Assembly: GCA_004376465.1 (NCBI GenBank) | Contig: SOJU01000062.1 | Coordinates: forward strand, 1 to 37,746 | Origin: Anaerolineales bacterium | Lineage (GTDB): Bacteria > Chloroflexota > Anaerolineae > Anaerolineales > E44-bin32 | DNA: 37,746 nucleotides | Direction: 5' to 3' | Shown: in pieces, positions 19,021-28,040 of the stretch | Position numbering within the stretch: the stretch's first letter is position 1 | Layout: each line of letters opens with the position of its first letter | Translations under genes and position numbers: made by a program | The notes under the pieces: model-generated | What the model saw: only the letters and a program-made list of their open reading frames with translations | Database searches by the model: none | Told to the model about the DNA's origin: nothing

Positions 19021-20646
19021 CTAATTCTTAGCAGGAATCCCGCTCATCGCGTACTCTGCCATCGCAGTTATCGTCAAGGTGGGGTTAAGCCCAGGGTTAG
19101 CCTGGATGATTGACCCATCGACGATATACAAGCCAGGGTAGTTAAACACCTCAAGCTCTTTATTGACCACGCCTTCTGCATCATTACTCCCCATCAGACA
19201 CCCCCCAAGAATATGTGCGGTCATCGATGCGTTCAGCGCGCCTTCTACAATATTCCCCATTGGCAGACCATCAATCTCCGCAGCCATCGCACGGACTACC
19301 TGATGCCCTATGGGTATTTCCGCGGGTACCTGCTTCTCTTTCCCGCGGTCTGATGTTAACCCTAAGCGGAATAGAGTCAGTAGACTGCGGCCCAACTTCA
19401 CCCGCATGAGGTTATCCTCGGTTTGCATCAGGAGGATCAAAAAGGTGCGCCGACCCCAGGCAGGGTCGAACTTCGATTTAATAAACGACCAGGGATTGCG
19501 GAGAATGGCAAGCAAGAGCAGCCATAACCGGTAAGCTACGCCAGCTTCCCCGGCCTCGATCATTGGCGCAACTAAAAGGCGACTCAAGAAGGACGAGCCT
19601 TCTGGAAATCGAAAAGGCTCGATATGGGTGACGTCATCGGCATGGAAAACTGTGTTAATCGCAATCCCTTCCGTATGGTTGCTGGCTGGGTCCAGATCGG
19701 TAACACCCAGAAGCGCTTCGGAGTTGGTCCGCACATTTTCTCCGAGTCTCACGGACAACTCGGGGAGCGTGCGAGATACGTCCCTGCATTGCAGGAGCAG
19801 GTTCAATGTGCCGATCACACCCGCGGCGACGATCACGTTTCTGGCATAGATTTCACCACTTACAGACCTATATACACTTTTAGGATTTTTATATCGAAGG
19901 CGATACCGGGCGCCATCTCCGACACCATCTTTCGCCTTACTTATCTCAGTGACCTGGGCCTCAGGTCGGATCTCAACTCCAAGTTTTTCTGCGAAATACA
20001 GATAGTTCTTCGGCAAAGTGTTTTTTGCGTTTTCTCTACACCCGATCATACAGCCGCCACAAAAAGTGCATCCTGACCGCAGAGGGCCCTGGCCATTAAA
20101 GAAGGGATCGTCAACCTCGATTCCCTGCGTACCAAAATAAACCCCGACGGGAAGGTTTTTGAATGTACTCCCCCTGCCCATTTTCTCTGATACCGATCTC
20201 ATGATCTTGTCGGCTTCAGTAATGCTGGGGCTGATGCTGCGCCCTAGCATTCGCTTTGCTGTATCGAAATGAGGGGCGAGGACAGATTTCCATTCATTTA
20301 GCCCAGCCCAATTACCTACCTCATACATTTTATCGTCCGGGTCAACGAGCACATTCGCATATCCCAGGCTTCCACCCCCCACCCCGCTCCAGCTGAATGC
20401 CATCACATCTCGCAAAAGCGTTAATTCCCAGAAGCCGAAAAAACGAAGTGCGGGCATCCAAAGAAATTTCCACAACAGCCAATTGTTCTTCGGGAAATCC
20501 TCATCCTCGTACCGTAAGCCGCGCTCAAGTACAAGGACCCGATATCCCTTTTCAGCCAAGCGCATCGCCGAAACACTCCCGCCAAAACCCGAGCCGATAA
20601 TAACAAAATCGTAGATCTGTTTGGATGATTGAAGTTCTGATGTCAT
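19021..20646 (-). CDS. GMC-family (cholesterol-oxidase-like) FAD oxidoreductase with CxxCxxCxxxC motif
   Basis: FVIIGSGFGGSVSAMRLAEKGYRVLVLERG FAD site, CTFCGGCMIGCRENAKNT, C-terminal LYIVDGSIIQANPGLNPTLTITAMAEYA. Confidence 0.88.
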   Translation of the reverse strand: MTSELQSSKQIYDFVIIGSGFGGSVSAMRLAEKGYRVLVLERGLRYEDEDFPKNNWLLWKFLWMPALRFFGFWELTLLRDVMAFSWSGVGGGSLGYANVLVDPDDKMYEVGNWAGLNEWKSVLAPHFDTAKRMLGRSISPSITEADKIMRSVSEKMGRGSTFKNLPVGVYFGTQGIEVDDPFFNGQGPLRSGCTFCGGCMIGCRENAKNTLPKNYLYFAEKLGVEIRPEAQVTEISKAKDGVGDGARYRLRYKNPKSVYRSVSGEIYARNVIVAAGVIGTLNLLLQCRDVSRTLPELSVRLGENVRTNSEALLGVTDLDPASNHTEGIAINTVFHADDVTHIEPFRFPEGSSFLSRLLVAPMIEAGEAGVAYRLWLLLLAILRNPWSFIKSKFDPAWGRRTFLILLMQTEDNLMRVKLGRSLLTLFRLGLTSDRGKEKQVPAEIPIGHQVVRAMAAEIDGLPMGNIVEGALNASMTAHILGGCLMGSNDAEGVVNKELEVFNYPGLYIVDGSIIQANPGLNPTLTITAMAEYAMSGIPAKN

Positions 20647-20725
20647 GAATTGCCCTATTTTCTTTAAATATATAATCGTGGAGATGCCGCACTTTACTCG
20701 TGATACCTAAGCTAAGATTTCGCGC

Positions 20726-20998
20726 CTAATCTAACCATAACGTATCGAAGAGGATTATTACGCTCGAATATTCAACGGGTGCCTGCTCTTGCATGTCCGG
20801 TGGCAAACACTTTACGATTGATTCCATGTTTTCCGCTTTCCACTGGCAATACAATTTCCCCTCGGCTGGATCAAAGAAAGAATGAACCCACTCAACATCT
20901 CCGTGGGCTTTCTTTCTAATTTCGCGCCACTGTTCGATCCAATCATCCTGTGATTCCGGATACATTTGAATTTTATGTACTAGAAGGTAATGGGGCAT
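20726..20998 (-). CDS. Small DUF4242-like protein
   Basis: 90 aa MPHYLLVHKI...VEWVHSFFDPAEGKLYCQWKAENMESI; family call from motif style only. Confidence 0.55.
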   Translation of the reverse strand: MPHYLLVHKIQMYPESQDDWIEQWREIRKKAHGDVEWVHSFFDPAEGKLYCQWKAENMESIVKCLPPDMQEQAPVEYSSVIILFDTLWLD

Positions 20999-21036
20999 GA
21001 TTCGACCTCCAGGTCATGGGCATGATTCTTTATGGC

Positions 21037-21456
21037 TTATTCCTTTATCGGAACCTTTTGACAGCAGCGCACAAAATCTAACACTGTAGGCACATTGCGA
21101 AGCATGTACCCCATATTCCCCTGAACACGCAGACGGCGAGTCATCATCGCTTGAATCGGATCCAGTTGACCGGTGAATAATTTCTGGATGTGGTCTATGC
21201 GCGCCCGGAGTGTAAATGCTGCATCCGGTAATTCTTCTTTCTCAAGATCGATGAACCGGGCGCTGCGACATTTCCCATGCCACAAATCGAGATACACAGC
21301 TACAGGAAGATCTTGGCGCTCACTCCCGTCGTCAGGTTCAATCACTACCGTCATATCCCCTTCCCAGTTCTCCGCCACCTCAGCATAACGCTCATCAGAA
21401 TTGAGAACCTCGACTAGAACCTGCAGCCATTCATCGCTTGGAAATGGATAAGCCAT
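21037..21456 (-). CDS. SCP2 sterol-carrier-like protein
   Basis: 139 aa; LDPIQAMMTRRLRVQGNMGYMLRNVPTVLDFVRCC is SCP2-like; GGAGG upstream of ATG. Confidence 0.78.
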   Translation of the reverse strand: MAYPFPSDEWLQVLVEVLNSDERYAEVAENWEGDMTVVIEPDDGSERQDLPVAVYLDLWHGKCRSARFIDLEKEELPDAAFTLRARIDHIQKLFTGQLDPIQAMMTRRLRVQGNMGYMLRNVPTVLDFVRCCQKVPIKE

Positions 21457-21482
21457 CTTACGCCTCCGGAAAGTATGCTTGA

Positions 21483-21551
21483 ATTATGGGTCATAAGATG
21501 CGTACCTGTCAACGTTTTGCGTTGACAGGCCGCTCCATGCTCGGTTACACT
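21483..21551. promoter_or_regulatory. Divergent promoter pair with palindrome spanning both -35 boxes
   Basis: CCTGTCAACG-TTTTG-CGTTGACAGG (21505-21529). Plus: TTGACA 21522-21527, 18 bp, TACACT 21546-21551. Minus: TTGACA 21512-21507, 18 bp, CATAAT 21488-21483. Confidence 0.75.
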
Positions 21552-21579
21552 CGCAAGCCCAACCAATTTGGAGGGCGGC

Positions 21580-22731
21580 ATGATTTACCTGAGAGAAATT
21601 CTCGAAGATTTGGAGAATAAACGACTGGCTCCGTATGGCTTTCGCAGCCGCGATTCCAAAGGGCGTGAATATCCCGATCCAGAGCGCGAATACCGCACGG
21701 CCTTCCAGCGCGACCGTGACCGCATCATCCACACAACTGCCTTCCGTCGCCTTGAATATAAGACTCAAGTCTTTGTAATCACAGAGGGCGACTACTACAG
21801 AACTCGACTGACGCACACACTCGAGGTCGCGCAGATCGGTAGAACCATCGCCCGCGCACTTGGCGCGAATGAAGACCTCGTGGAGGCGATCTGCCTTGCC
21901 CATGATCTTGGCCACACTCCCTTTGGCCATGCGGGTGAGCATGCTCTCTCTGAATTAATGAGTGACCACGGCGGCTTTGATCACAATCGCCAATCACTGC
22001 GCATTGTGACGACGCTAGAAAGAAGGTTTCCACAATTCCCCGGCCTGAATCTCACCTACGAGGTGCGTGAGGGTATGGTCAAGCACGAAACAGCATACGA
22101 TATCTCAGACGCGCAGGGATATGACCCTGAGAAACGCGGCAATTTAGAAGCACAAATTGCTAATGTAGCGGATGAAACAGCGTACACCGCACATGATCTA
22201 GATGATGGTCTTCGTTCTGGTTTGCTCAAAATAAATCAACTTCAAGAATTAACGCTCTGGCAGAAACTAAAGGAGATTATAGGCTGGGACGCCGATGAGC
22301 TAGATGACATCATTCGACACCAAATCATCCGTCGCTTGATCGGTATTGAGATCTCAGATGTGCTAGAGTCGACTGTCCTCGCCCTTGAAACGAGCGGCGC
22401 TCAATCCGTTGATGAGCTTCAGCTCCATAAAGAGAACGTCGTAGTCCAATCTGAATCATTCATCAAGATGAACCATGAGTTGAAAGATTTCCTGTTCGCA
22501 AATATGTACCGCCACTTTCGAGTTTATCGTATGCAAATCAAAGCAGAGCATATCTTGCAGAATTTATTCAACGCTTATACGGAAAATCCGGGTATACTTC
22601 CCGCCGAAGTACAGGAACGAGCAAAGAATGGTGAATTTCACCGGGTAATTTGCGACTATATTGCCGGTATGACCGATCGCTTTGCATTAGATGAACACAG
22701 CCGCTTATTCGACCCACAGGCAGCGTTGTAA
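21580..22731 (+). CDS. dgt: dGTP triphosphohydrolase (HD domain)
   Basis: TAFQRDRDRIIHTTAFRRLEYKTQVF, TRLTHTLEVAQIGRTIARAL, LAHDLGHTPFGHAGE. ATG 21580 behind GGAGGG preferred. Confidence 0.94.
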   Translation: MIYLREILEDLENKRLAPYGFRSRDSKGREYPDPEREYRTAFQRDRDRIIHTTAFRRLEYKTQVFVITEGDYYRTRLTHTLEVAQIGRTIARALGANEDLVEAICLAHDLGHTPFGHAGEHALSELMSDHGGFDHNRQSLRIVTTLERRFPQFPGLNLTYEVREGMVKHETAYDISDAQGYDPEKRGNLEAQIANVADETAYTAHDLDDGLRSGLLKINQLQELTLWQKLKEIIGWDADELDDIIRHQIIRRLIGIEISDVLESTVLALETSGAQSVDELQLHKENVVVQSESFIKMNHELKDFLFANMYRHFRVYRMQIKAEHILQNLFNAYTENPGILPAEVQERAKNGEFHRVICDYIAGMTDRFALDEHSRLFDPQAAL

Positions 22732-22747
22732 ATACGTTTCATCAGGT

Positions 22748-23221
22748 ATGGTTATGGAAAATAAAGACATCTATCTTACGTCTGAAGGTGCACAAAATCT
22801 TCAGGAAGAACTCAAGGAATTAACGGGGCCACGGCGCCTGGATATTGCAAAACGTCTCCGTGAAGCCATCTCTATGGGAGATCTTAAGGAAAATGCGGAG
22901 TATATAACCACCAAGGAAGACCAGGCTTTTTTAGAGGGGAAAATTGCCGAGCTTCAGCAAATTCTAAAGATTGCAATTATCGTTGAAGGCAATGGCGGCA
23001 ACGAGCAGGTTAGCATTGGGTCAACAGTTGTCGTCGTTATAGATGGCGAAGCACCGCAGACATACAAACTCGTCGGCATTAAAGAAGCCGATCCAAGAAA
23101 CGGCAAGATATCGAATGAATCACCCATAGGTAGTTCTCTATTGGGAAAACGTGTCGGTGACACCGCCACTGCCGAGACCCCGGGGGGTGACCTCATAATG
23201 GAGATTCAAGAAATTCGGTGA
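22748..23221 (+). CDS. greA: Transcription elongation factor GreA
   Basis: YLTSEGAQNLQEELKEL, EAISMGDLKENAEYITTKEDQAFLEGKIAEL; 158 aa from ATG 22748. Confidence 0.92.
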   Translation: MVMENKDIYLTSEGAQNLQEELKELTGPRRLDIAKRLREAISMGDLKENAEYITTKEDQAFLEGKIAELQQILKIAIIVEGNGGNEQVSIGSTVVVVIDGEAPQTYKLVGIKEADPRNGKISNESPIGSSLLGKRVGDTATAETPGGDLIMEIQEIR

Positions 23222-23237
23222 AACACCCGGGAGGCAT

Positions 23238-23262
23238 AGAGACGAAGCATGCTGCGTCTCTA
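23238..23262. repeat. Short palindromic intergenic element
   Basis: TAGAGACG-A-AGCATGCT-G-CGTCTCTA, near-perfect 25-bp palindrome. Confidence 0.65.
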
Positions 23263-23308
23263 GTAGTATGGTAATAAATGCGTTAGGGCAATAAGCATGG
23301 GATATGCC

Positions 23309-23341
23309 AAAAGTGGCTGACCATTTAGGCCAGCCACTTTT
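23309..23341. terminator. Terminator between convergent greA and 23400 CDS
   Basis: AAAAGTGGCTG / CAGCCACTTTT stem with U-rich flank. Confidence 0.8.
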
Positions 23342-23399
23342 GTATTCTTCGATACAGACGTAGTTCTCCGACTCGTTCAGAAATTATCTAAAGGGTTTC

Positions 23400-24464
23400 C
23401 TAGGTCTTTGCTATTGCTTTTAATTCGATCGTCATGCGTTCGAAGAAGCTTTCTTTCGGAAGTGCCCCCTCCCCATAACTAATATCAACGATACGAGCTT
23501 CGACCCTAAGGGAAGCAGTTTCCAACTCAACAACTTCGCCTCCCTCAGCTGCAACCGGATCACCTTTCGCGGCAAGCTGGCTGCGCGTCTCTTCGTCGTT
23601 GAAAGTGTAGTTGCTCATTATGATCTTGGTTACGGTCTGAATGTCATTTTTATCAAAGAGCCAAACCTCGAAGGCTGATACTTTCTTGGGATCCCCCTGC
23701 CCTATTGCTTCAGCAATACCTACGCCACACTCGCCCAGGAAGTCGCCAGACGCTGGGCTTTCGACGCTGAAGGAATCATCATACAGATCGTCGCCGATCG
23801 TGTAGGTAGTACGGAATGTTGCCAACGGCTCGTCACTCGGGATTTCCATTTCAGCTTCAAAACCGACATCATGCGCTGCATCCTCGGGATCAGATGCAAA
23901 ATCAGATTCAAAGTCATTTTCCCTGGCTTCGATCCTGCGTCGCAGGACGAGCGCTATACCTAGCATCGCGCCCAAACCCAGCGTCCCCAGACAAACCGGC
24001 AGTATGTACTTTGATGCGGTGGTCGGTTCCGTAGCTTCAGGAGTCAGTTCTGCCGAAACGGCAGTCGGCTCCGATGATGCGGGTTCTTCATTCGCTTCAG
24101 TGGTTACTACAATCAGCACACCTGACGGTGATTCCACGGCCACAAGCGCCTGGAACTTTTGGAGGTCGCTGGGGCTGACGTCGTCAGGGTTTTCGCCTAC
24201 GTAGCTTAGAATTTCTTCTTTATTTTCGCCGATCGATTCATAGCGTTGAATGGCTAATTCTGCATCTGAATTTACCGAGTACGAATCAATCGCCATTCGT
24301 AAGTAATCGACTTGCAGGTCCTCGCGCAGCTGTGAAATGTCAGCGTCTACAAGCTCCACGGGTTGAATCACCCAAGCGTAAAGTAAACCCAGCGCAATTC
24401 CGGCAATTGCAGCAACGATTACAGCGAAGGATTTCCTTGTCATTATCTCTTTTGCGTTATCCAT
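23400..24464 (-). CDS. Membrane protein of unknown function with internal T/E-rich linker
   Basis: MDNAKEIMTRKSFAVIVAAIAGIALGLLYAWVIQPVELVDADISQLREDLQVDYLRMAIDSYS; second TM, then a C-terminal soluble domain. Start revised to 24464. Confidence 0.7.
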   Translation of the reverse strand: MDNAKEIMTRKSFAVIVAAIAGIALGLLYAWVIQPVELVDADISQLREDLQVDYLRMAIDSYSVNSDAELAIQRYESIGENKEEILSYVGENPDDVSPSDLQKFQALVAVESPSGVLIVVTTEANEEPASSEPTAVSAELTPEATEPTTASKYILPVCLGTLGLGAMLGIALVLRRRIEARENDFESDFASDPEDAAHDVGFEAEMEIPSDEPLATFRTTYTIGDDLYDDSFSVESPASGDFLGECGVGIAEAIGQGDPKKVSAFEVWLFDKNDIQTVTKIIMSNYTFNDEETRSQLAAKGDPVAAEGGEVVELETASLRVEARIVDISYGEGALPKESFFERMTIELKAIAKT

Positions 24465-24577
24465 GGTCCCTCTTTTCCCTCTATCGCCCTCAACCAAACA
24501 TTCTCAGGGCTGAAGATACACCACTTCCTGGATTTTAGCTCGACAAATGGAACAAAGCAAAGGTACCGATGCATGAT

Positions 24578-26920
24578 CTATGCCGTATCATCCTCGGCAT
24601 TAGGTAATTCGCTGCGATCGTATTTCGTTTCGCATGATTTGCACACTACTTGATCACGATTCTCCACTACCAGCAGCCCATTGCAAGCTGGACAGGGTAT
24701 ATTCAAAGGTTGTTTCCAGGAAGTGAATTGACATTCTGGATAATTTGAGCAGCCATAGAAGACGCGCCCTTTCTTGGTTCGTCTCTCAACTAGATCGCCA
24801 CCGTCATCAGGGCAGCTAACCCCAATTTTCTCCAACCAAGGTTCGGTGTGCCGGCAAGTGGGGAAATCCGAACAGCCAATGAATTTCCCATAACGCCCAT
24901 GTCGGATTAGAAGAGGTTTCCCACACGCAGGACAGGGACGATCGAGCAATTCTGGCTCCGTCTTTATCTCGGGCATATTCTCGAAGGCGCTCGCAAGTTC
25001 CTGTGAAAATGGCTCATAGAATTCGCGGATGACCTCCACCCATTCCCGTTTACCTGATGCGATTTCGTCTAACGAAGCTTCCATTTTTGCAGTGAATGTA
25101 ATATCGATCACTTCCGAGAAATGCTCCACAAGAAGATCCGTGACAACTTCACCAATCTCTGTAGGATGTAGGCGACGCTTCTCTCGAGTTACGTATCCTC
25201 GCTGGCGTAGCGTCGAGATCGTTGGAGCATAAGTTGAAGGACGCCCAATCCCATGATCTTCCATTGATTTAATCAAACTGGCATCGGAATAGCGCGGAGG
25301 AGGTTGGGTGAAATGCTGATCTGGAAACACTTCGGTTAGGTCGAGAGAATCCCCTTCGGCCAGTTCGGGAAGTTGTTCAAGTGTGGACGTAAGACCTTTT
25401 CCGCCGTTATCTCCATTCTTGGTTTGCTTCTCCCTATCACCATACACTTCCAAGAATCCTGGAAAGCGCATAGCTGATGCCGATACCTTGAAAAGATATT
25501 GGTGGTCCGTAGAAAGGCCTTCGATCCCAATCGCCAGGGTGTCGTACTCTGCGGGTTTCATCTGGGAGGCGACAAAGCGCCGCCAGATGAGATCGTACAA
25601 TTTAAACTGATCTGCTGAGAGATACGACTTGATCCGCTCTGGAGTCCGGGAAACGGACGTTGGGCGAATCGCCTCGTGCGCTTCTTGAGCGCCGCGCGAT
25701 CGCGTCTTATAGATTACTGGATTTTCGGGTCGGAACTCTTTACCAAAGCGCTTCTCGATAAATTGCCTGGCATCCCTGATCGCATCCTTTGACACCTGTG
25801 TAGAATCTGTACGCATATACGTAATCAGACCGTACGAATCACCTTCGCCAACATCAAGTCCCTCATATAATTGCTGAGCGATAGCCATCGTCTTGCGTGC
25901 AGTGTAATTGAATCGTCTGGAGGCAGCTTGCTGCATTGTGCTGGTCGTGAAGGGTGCCACAGGTTTGCGAATGCGCTGGCCATGCTTGACGCCGACTACA
26001 CGATAATCCGCCGCTTTGATATCCTCAACGAGTTCCTTCACTTCCCCCTCGCCTGTTATTTCTGCTTTCTCACCATCCCGACGAGTTAGCCTCGCTTTAA
26101 AATCAGGAGGCTTCTGCTGATTGACGAAGCTGGCATCGATCGTCCAGTATTCCTTTGGTACGAAATCGCTGATTTCCCGTTCTCTTTCTACAACCATCCT
26201 TAAGGCAACGGATTGAACCCTACCCGCCGAGAGTCGCCCGCGAACTTTGGACCAGAGCAATGGGCTGAGATTGTAGCCTACAAGCCTATCGAGGATTCGC
26301 CGTGCCTGCTGTGCATCCACAAGATCCATATCAATAATACGTGGTTCTTGAAACGCCTCTTCAACAGCAGTTTTTGTGATCTCATGGAACACAACACGTT
26401 TGACGATTTCGGGTTCGATCTCAGCTGCTTCAATAAGATGCCATGCGATCGCTTCCCCTTCGCGGTCCGGGTCTGTTGCAACGAAAACTTCGGCAGCTTT
26501 TGCAGAATCTGCCTTTAAGCCCTTAACGACATCGCGTTTTTCGTTGGGTACCCTGTACTTTGGTGTAAAGTCATTCTCCACATCTACCGATAGCTGAGAG
26601 CGCAATAGATCGCGCACATGACCCACCGACGCTTTCACAGAATACTCTTTTCCTAATATTCGCCCCACTGTCCTCGCTTTTGCGGGAGATTCGACGATGA
26701 CAAGTTTCCCTTTACGTTTGCGTGTTTTTTTCTTTGGTGCTTTACGCTGCACTTCAGGTTTCTCAAGCCCTTCATGCGCCGGTGTATTACCCATCCTATA
26801 CAATCCTGTATCACAAACTGGACATTTTCCCCGCGTTGCAGGAGTCCCGGAAGACGTAAACGTCGGTTCTGGGCTACCCATTTCTCTTTTCTCTTTGCAC
26901 TTTACACAATACGCTTCCAT
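24578..26920 (-). CDS. topA: DNA topoisomerase I with N-terminal DUF5679-like zinc ribbon
   Basis: N-term AYCVKCKEKREM...GKCPVCDTGLYRMG; then KLVIVESPAKARTVGRILG, SAGRVQSVALRMVVERE, ITYMRTDSTQ, and three C-terminal Zn-finger units. ATG 26920 behind GGAG. Confidence 0.96.
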   Translation of the reverse strand: MEAYCVKCKEKREMGSPEPTFTSSGTPATRGKCPVCDTGLYRMGNTPAHEGLEKPEVQRKAPKKKTRKRKGKLVIVESPAKARTVGRILGKEYSVKASVGHVRDLLRSQLSVDVENDFTPKYRVPNEKRDVVKGLKADSAKAAEVFVATDPDREGEAIAWHLIEAAEIEPEIVKRVVFHEITKTAVEEAFQEPRIIDMDLVDAQQARRILDRLVGYNLSPLLWSKVRGRLSAGRVQSVALRMVVEREREISDFVPKEYWTIDASFVNQQKPPDFKARLTRRDGEKAEITGEGEVKELVEDIKAADYRVVGVKHGQRIRKPVAPFTTSTMQQAASRRFNYTARKTMAIAQQLYEGLDVGEGDSYGLITYMRTDSTQVSKDAIRDARQFIEKRFGKEFRPENPVIYKTRSRGAQEAHEAIRPTSVSRTPERIKSYLSADQFKLYDLIWRRFVASQMKPAEYDTLAIGIEGLSTDHQYLFKVSASAMRFPGFLEVYGDREKQTKNGDNGGKGLTSTLEQLPELAEGDSLDLTEVFPDQHFTQPPPRYSDASLIKSMEDHGIGRPSTYAPTISTLRQRGYVTREKRRLHPTEIGEVVTDLLVEHFSEVIDITFTAKMEASLDEIASGKREWVEVIREFYEPFSQELASAFENMPEIKTEPELLDRPCPACGKPLLIRHGRYGKFIGCSDFPTCRHTEPWLEKIGVSCPDDGGDLVERRTKKGRVFYGCSNYPECQFTSWKQPLNIPCPACNGLLVVENRDQVVCKSCETKYDRSELPNAEDDTA

Positions 26921-26935
26921 ATAAAACAATCTCCG

Positions 26936-28036
26936 TTAAGAATAATTCCCCAGTTTCCGTTCGTTCATGAAATCGACTAAACGCTTCACTTGATCAGCCT
27001 TTTCTCTCCGGCAAATAAGCAACACATCCTCTGTATCGATAATAACCAGGTCATCGATTCCTAAAGCAGCGATAAGACGACCCGATTTTCTCTGCTCATC
27101 TTGCAGGATCATAACTCCGCTTGTGTCGAGTAAGAGTGTGGCTTCAGAATCGCAAACATTTCCATCCTCATCTTTCTCGAGAACGTTATACAAGCGATTC
27201 CAATCTCCAATATCAATCCAGCCCAGGTCATCTGCGGGGATCACGACGACATCTTCCGCCCCTTCCATCACGCCGTAGTCAATCGTGATACTCTTCAATT
27301 CATTCCAAACTGTAGCAACTGTTTCACGCTCTCGGTCCGTATCCAAAGCCTTCTGGATTTCTTGTAACCCCGAAAATAGATCTGGCATTTGACGCTGGAT
27401 TTCTTCTAAAATGCGCTCGGTTCGCCAGACAAACATCCCTGAATTCCAGCTGTATTCACCACTTTGTTGATACTCCCTGGCAATAGCTGCGTCCGGCTTC
27501 TCTTTGAAAGCTTTCACGGAGTATGTTTGTAGTCCCCGGTACTTATCTGCTTCATCCCCTTTGTGAATGTATCCGTAGGTTGGATCCGGAACTTCGGGCG
27601 TAATCCCCAGAGTAACAAGATGATTATCAAGTGCAGCATCGTAGGCTGCTTTAAGAAGCTCCCGGAATGCTATTTCGTTGGTCATATAGTGATCCGCCGT
27701 CAGACAGGCCATGACACTTCCAGGATCTCGATGGTTGAGGTAAATTGCGGCGAGGCCGATTGCTGATGCTGTGCCGCGTGGAGATGGCTCAATAATGAAA
27801 TTCTTTGGAAGCAGCGACTCCTCTTGTTTCGCTAATATCTTCGCATGATCTTCAACCGTAAGCACAAGTATGTTTGCAGGATCGATAATCGGTAAAATCC
27901 GCTCCACCGAAACCTGAAAGAGCGTCCTGTCTCCAAAAAACTTGAGCGCCTGTTTTGGACGCCTTTTTCTAGATAAAGGCCAAAGCCGGGTTCCCCCTCC
28001 TCCAGCCATTATCGCAGCATAGTAGTTTGAACCCAT
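26936..28036 (-). CDS. manC: Mannose-1-phosphate guanylyltransferase
   Basis: AAIMAGGGGTRLWPLSRKRRPKQ, EPSPRGTASAIGLAA, FKEKPDAAIAREY, YSWNSGMFVWR. Start revised to 28036. Confidence 0.93.
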   Translation of the reverse strand: MGSNYYAAIMAGGGGTRLWPLSRKRRPKQALKFFGDRTLFQVSVERILPIIDPANILVLTVEDHAKILAKQEESLLPKNFIIEPSPRGTASAIGLAAIYLNHRDPGSVMACLTADHYMTNEIAFRELLKAAYDAALDNHLVTLGITPEVPDPTYGYIHKGDEADKYRGLQTYSVKAFKEKPDAAIAREYQQSGEYSWNSGMFVWRTERILEEIQRQMPDLFSGLQEIQKALDTDRERETVATVWNELKSITIDYGVMEGAEDVVVIPADDLGWIDIGDWNRLYNVLEKDEDGNVCDSEATLLLDTSGVMILQDEQRKSGRLIAALGIDDLVIIDTEDVLLICRREKADQVKRLVDFMNERKLGNYS

Positions 28037-28040
28037 GGGT

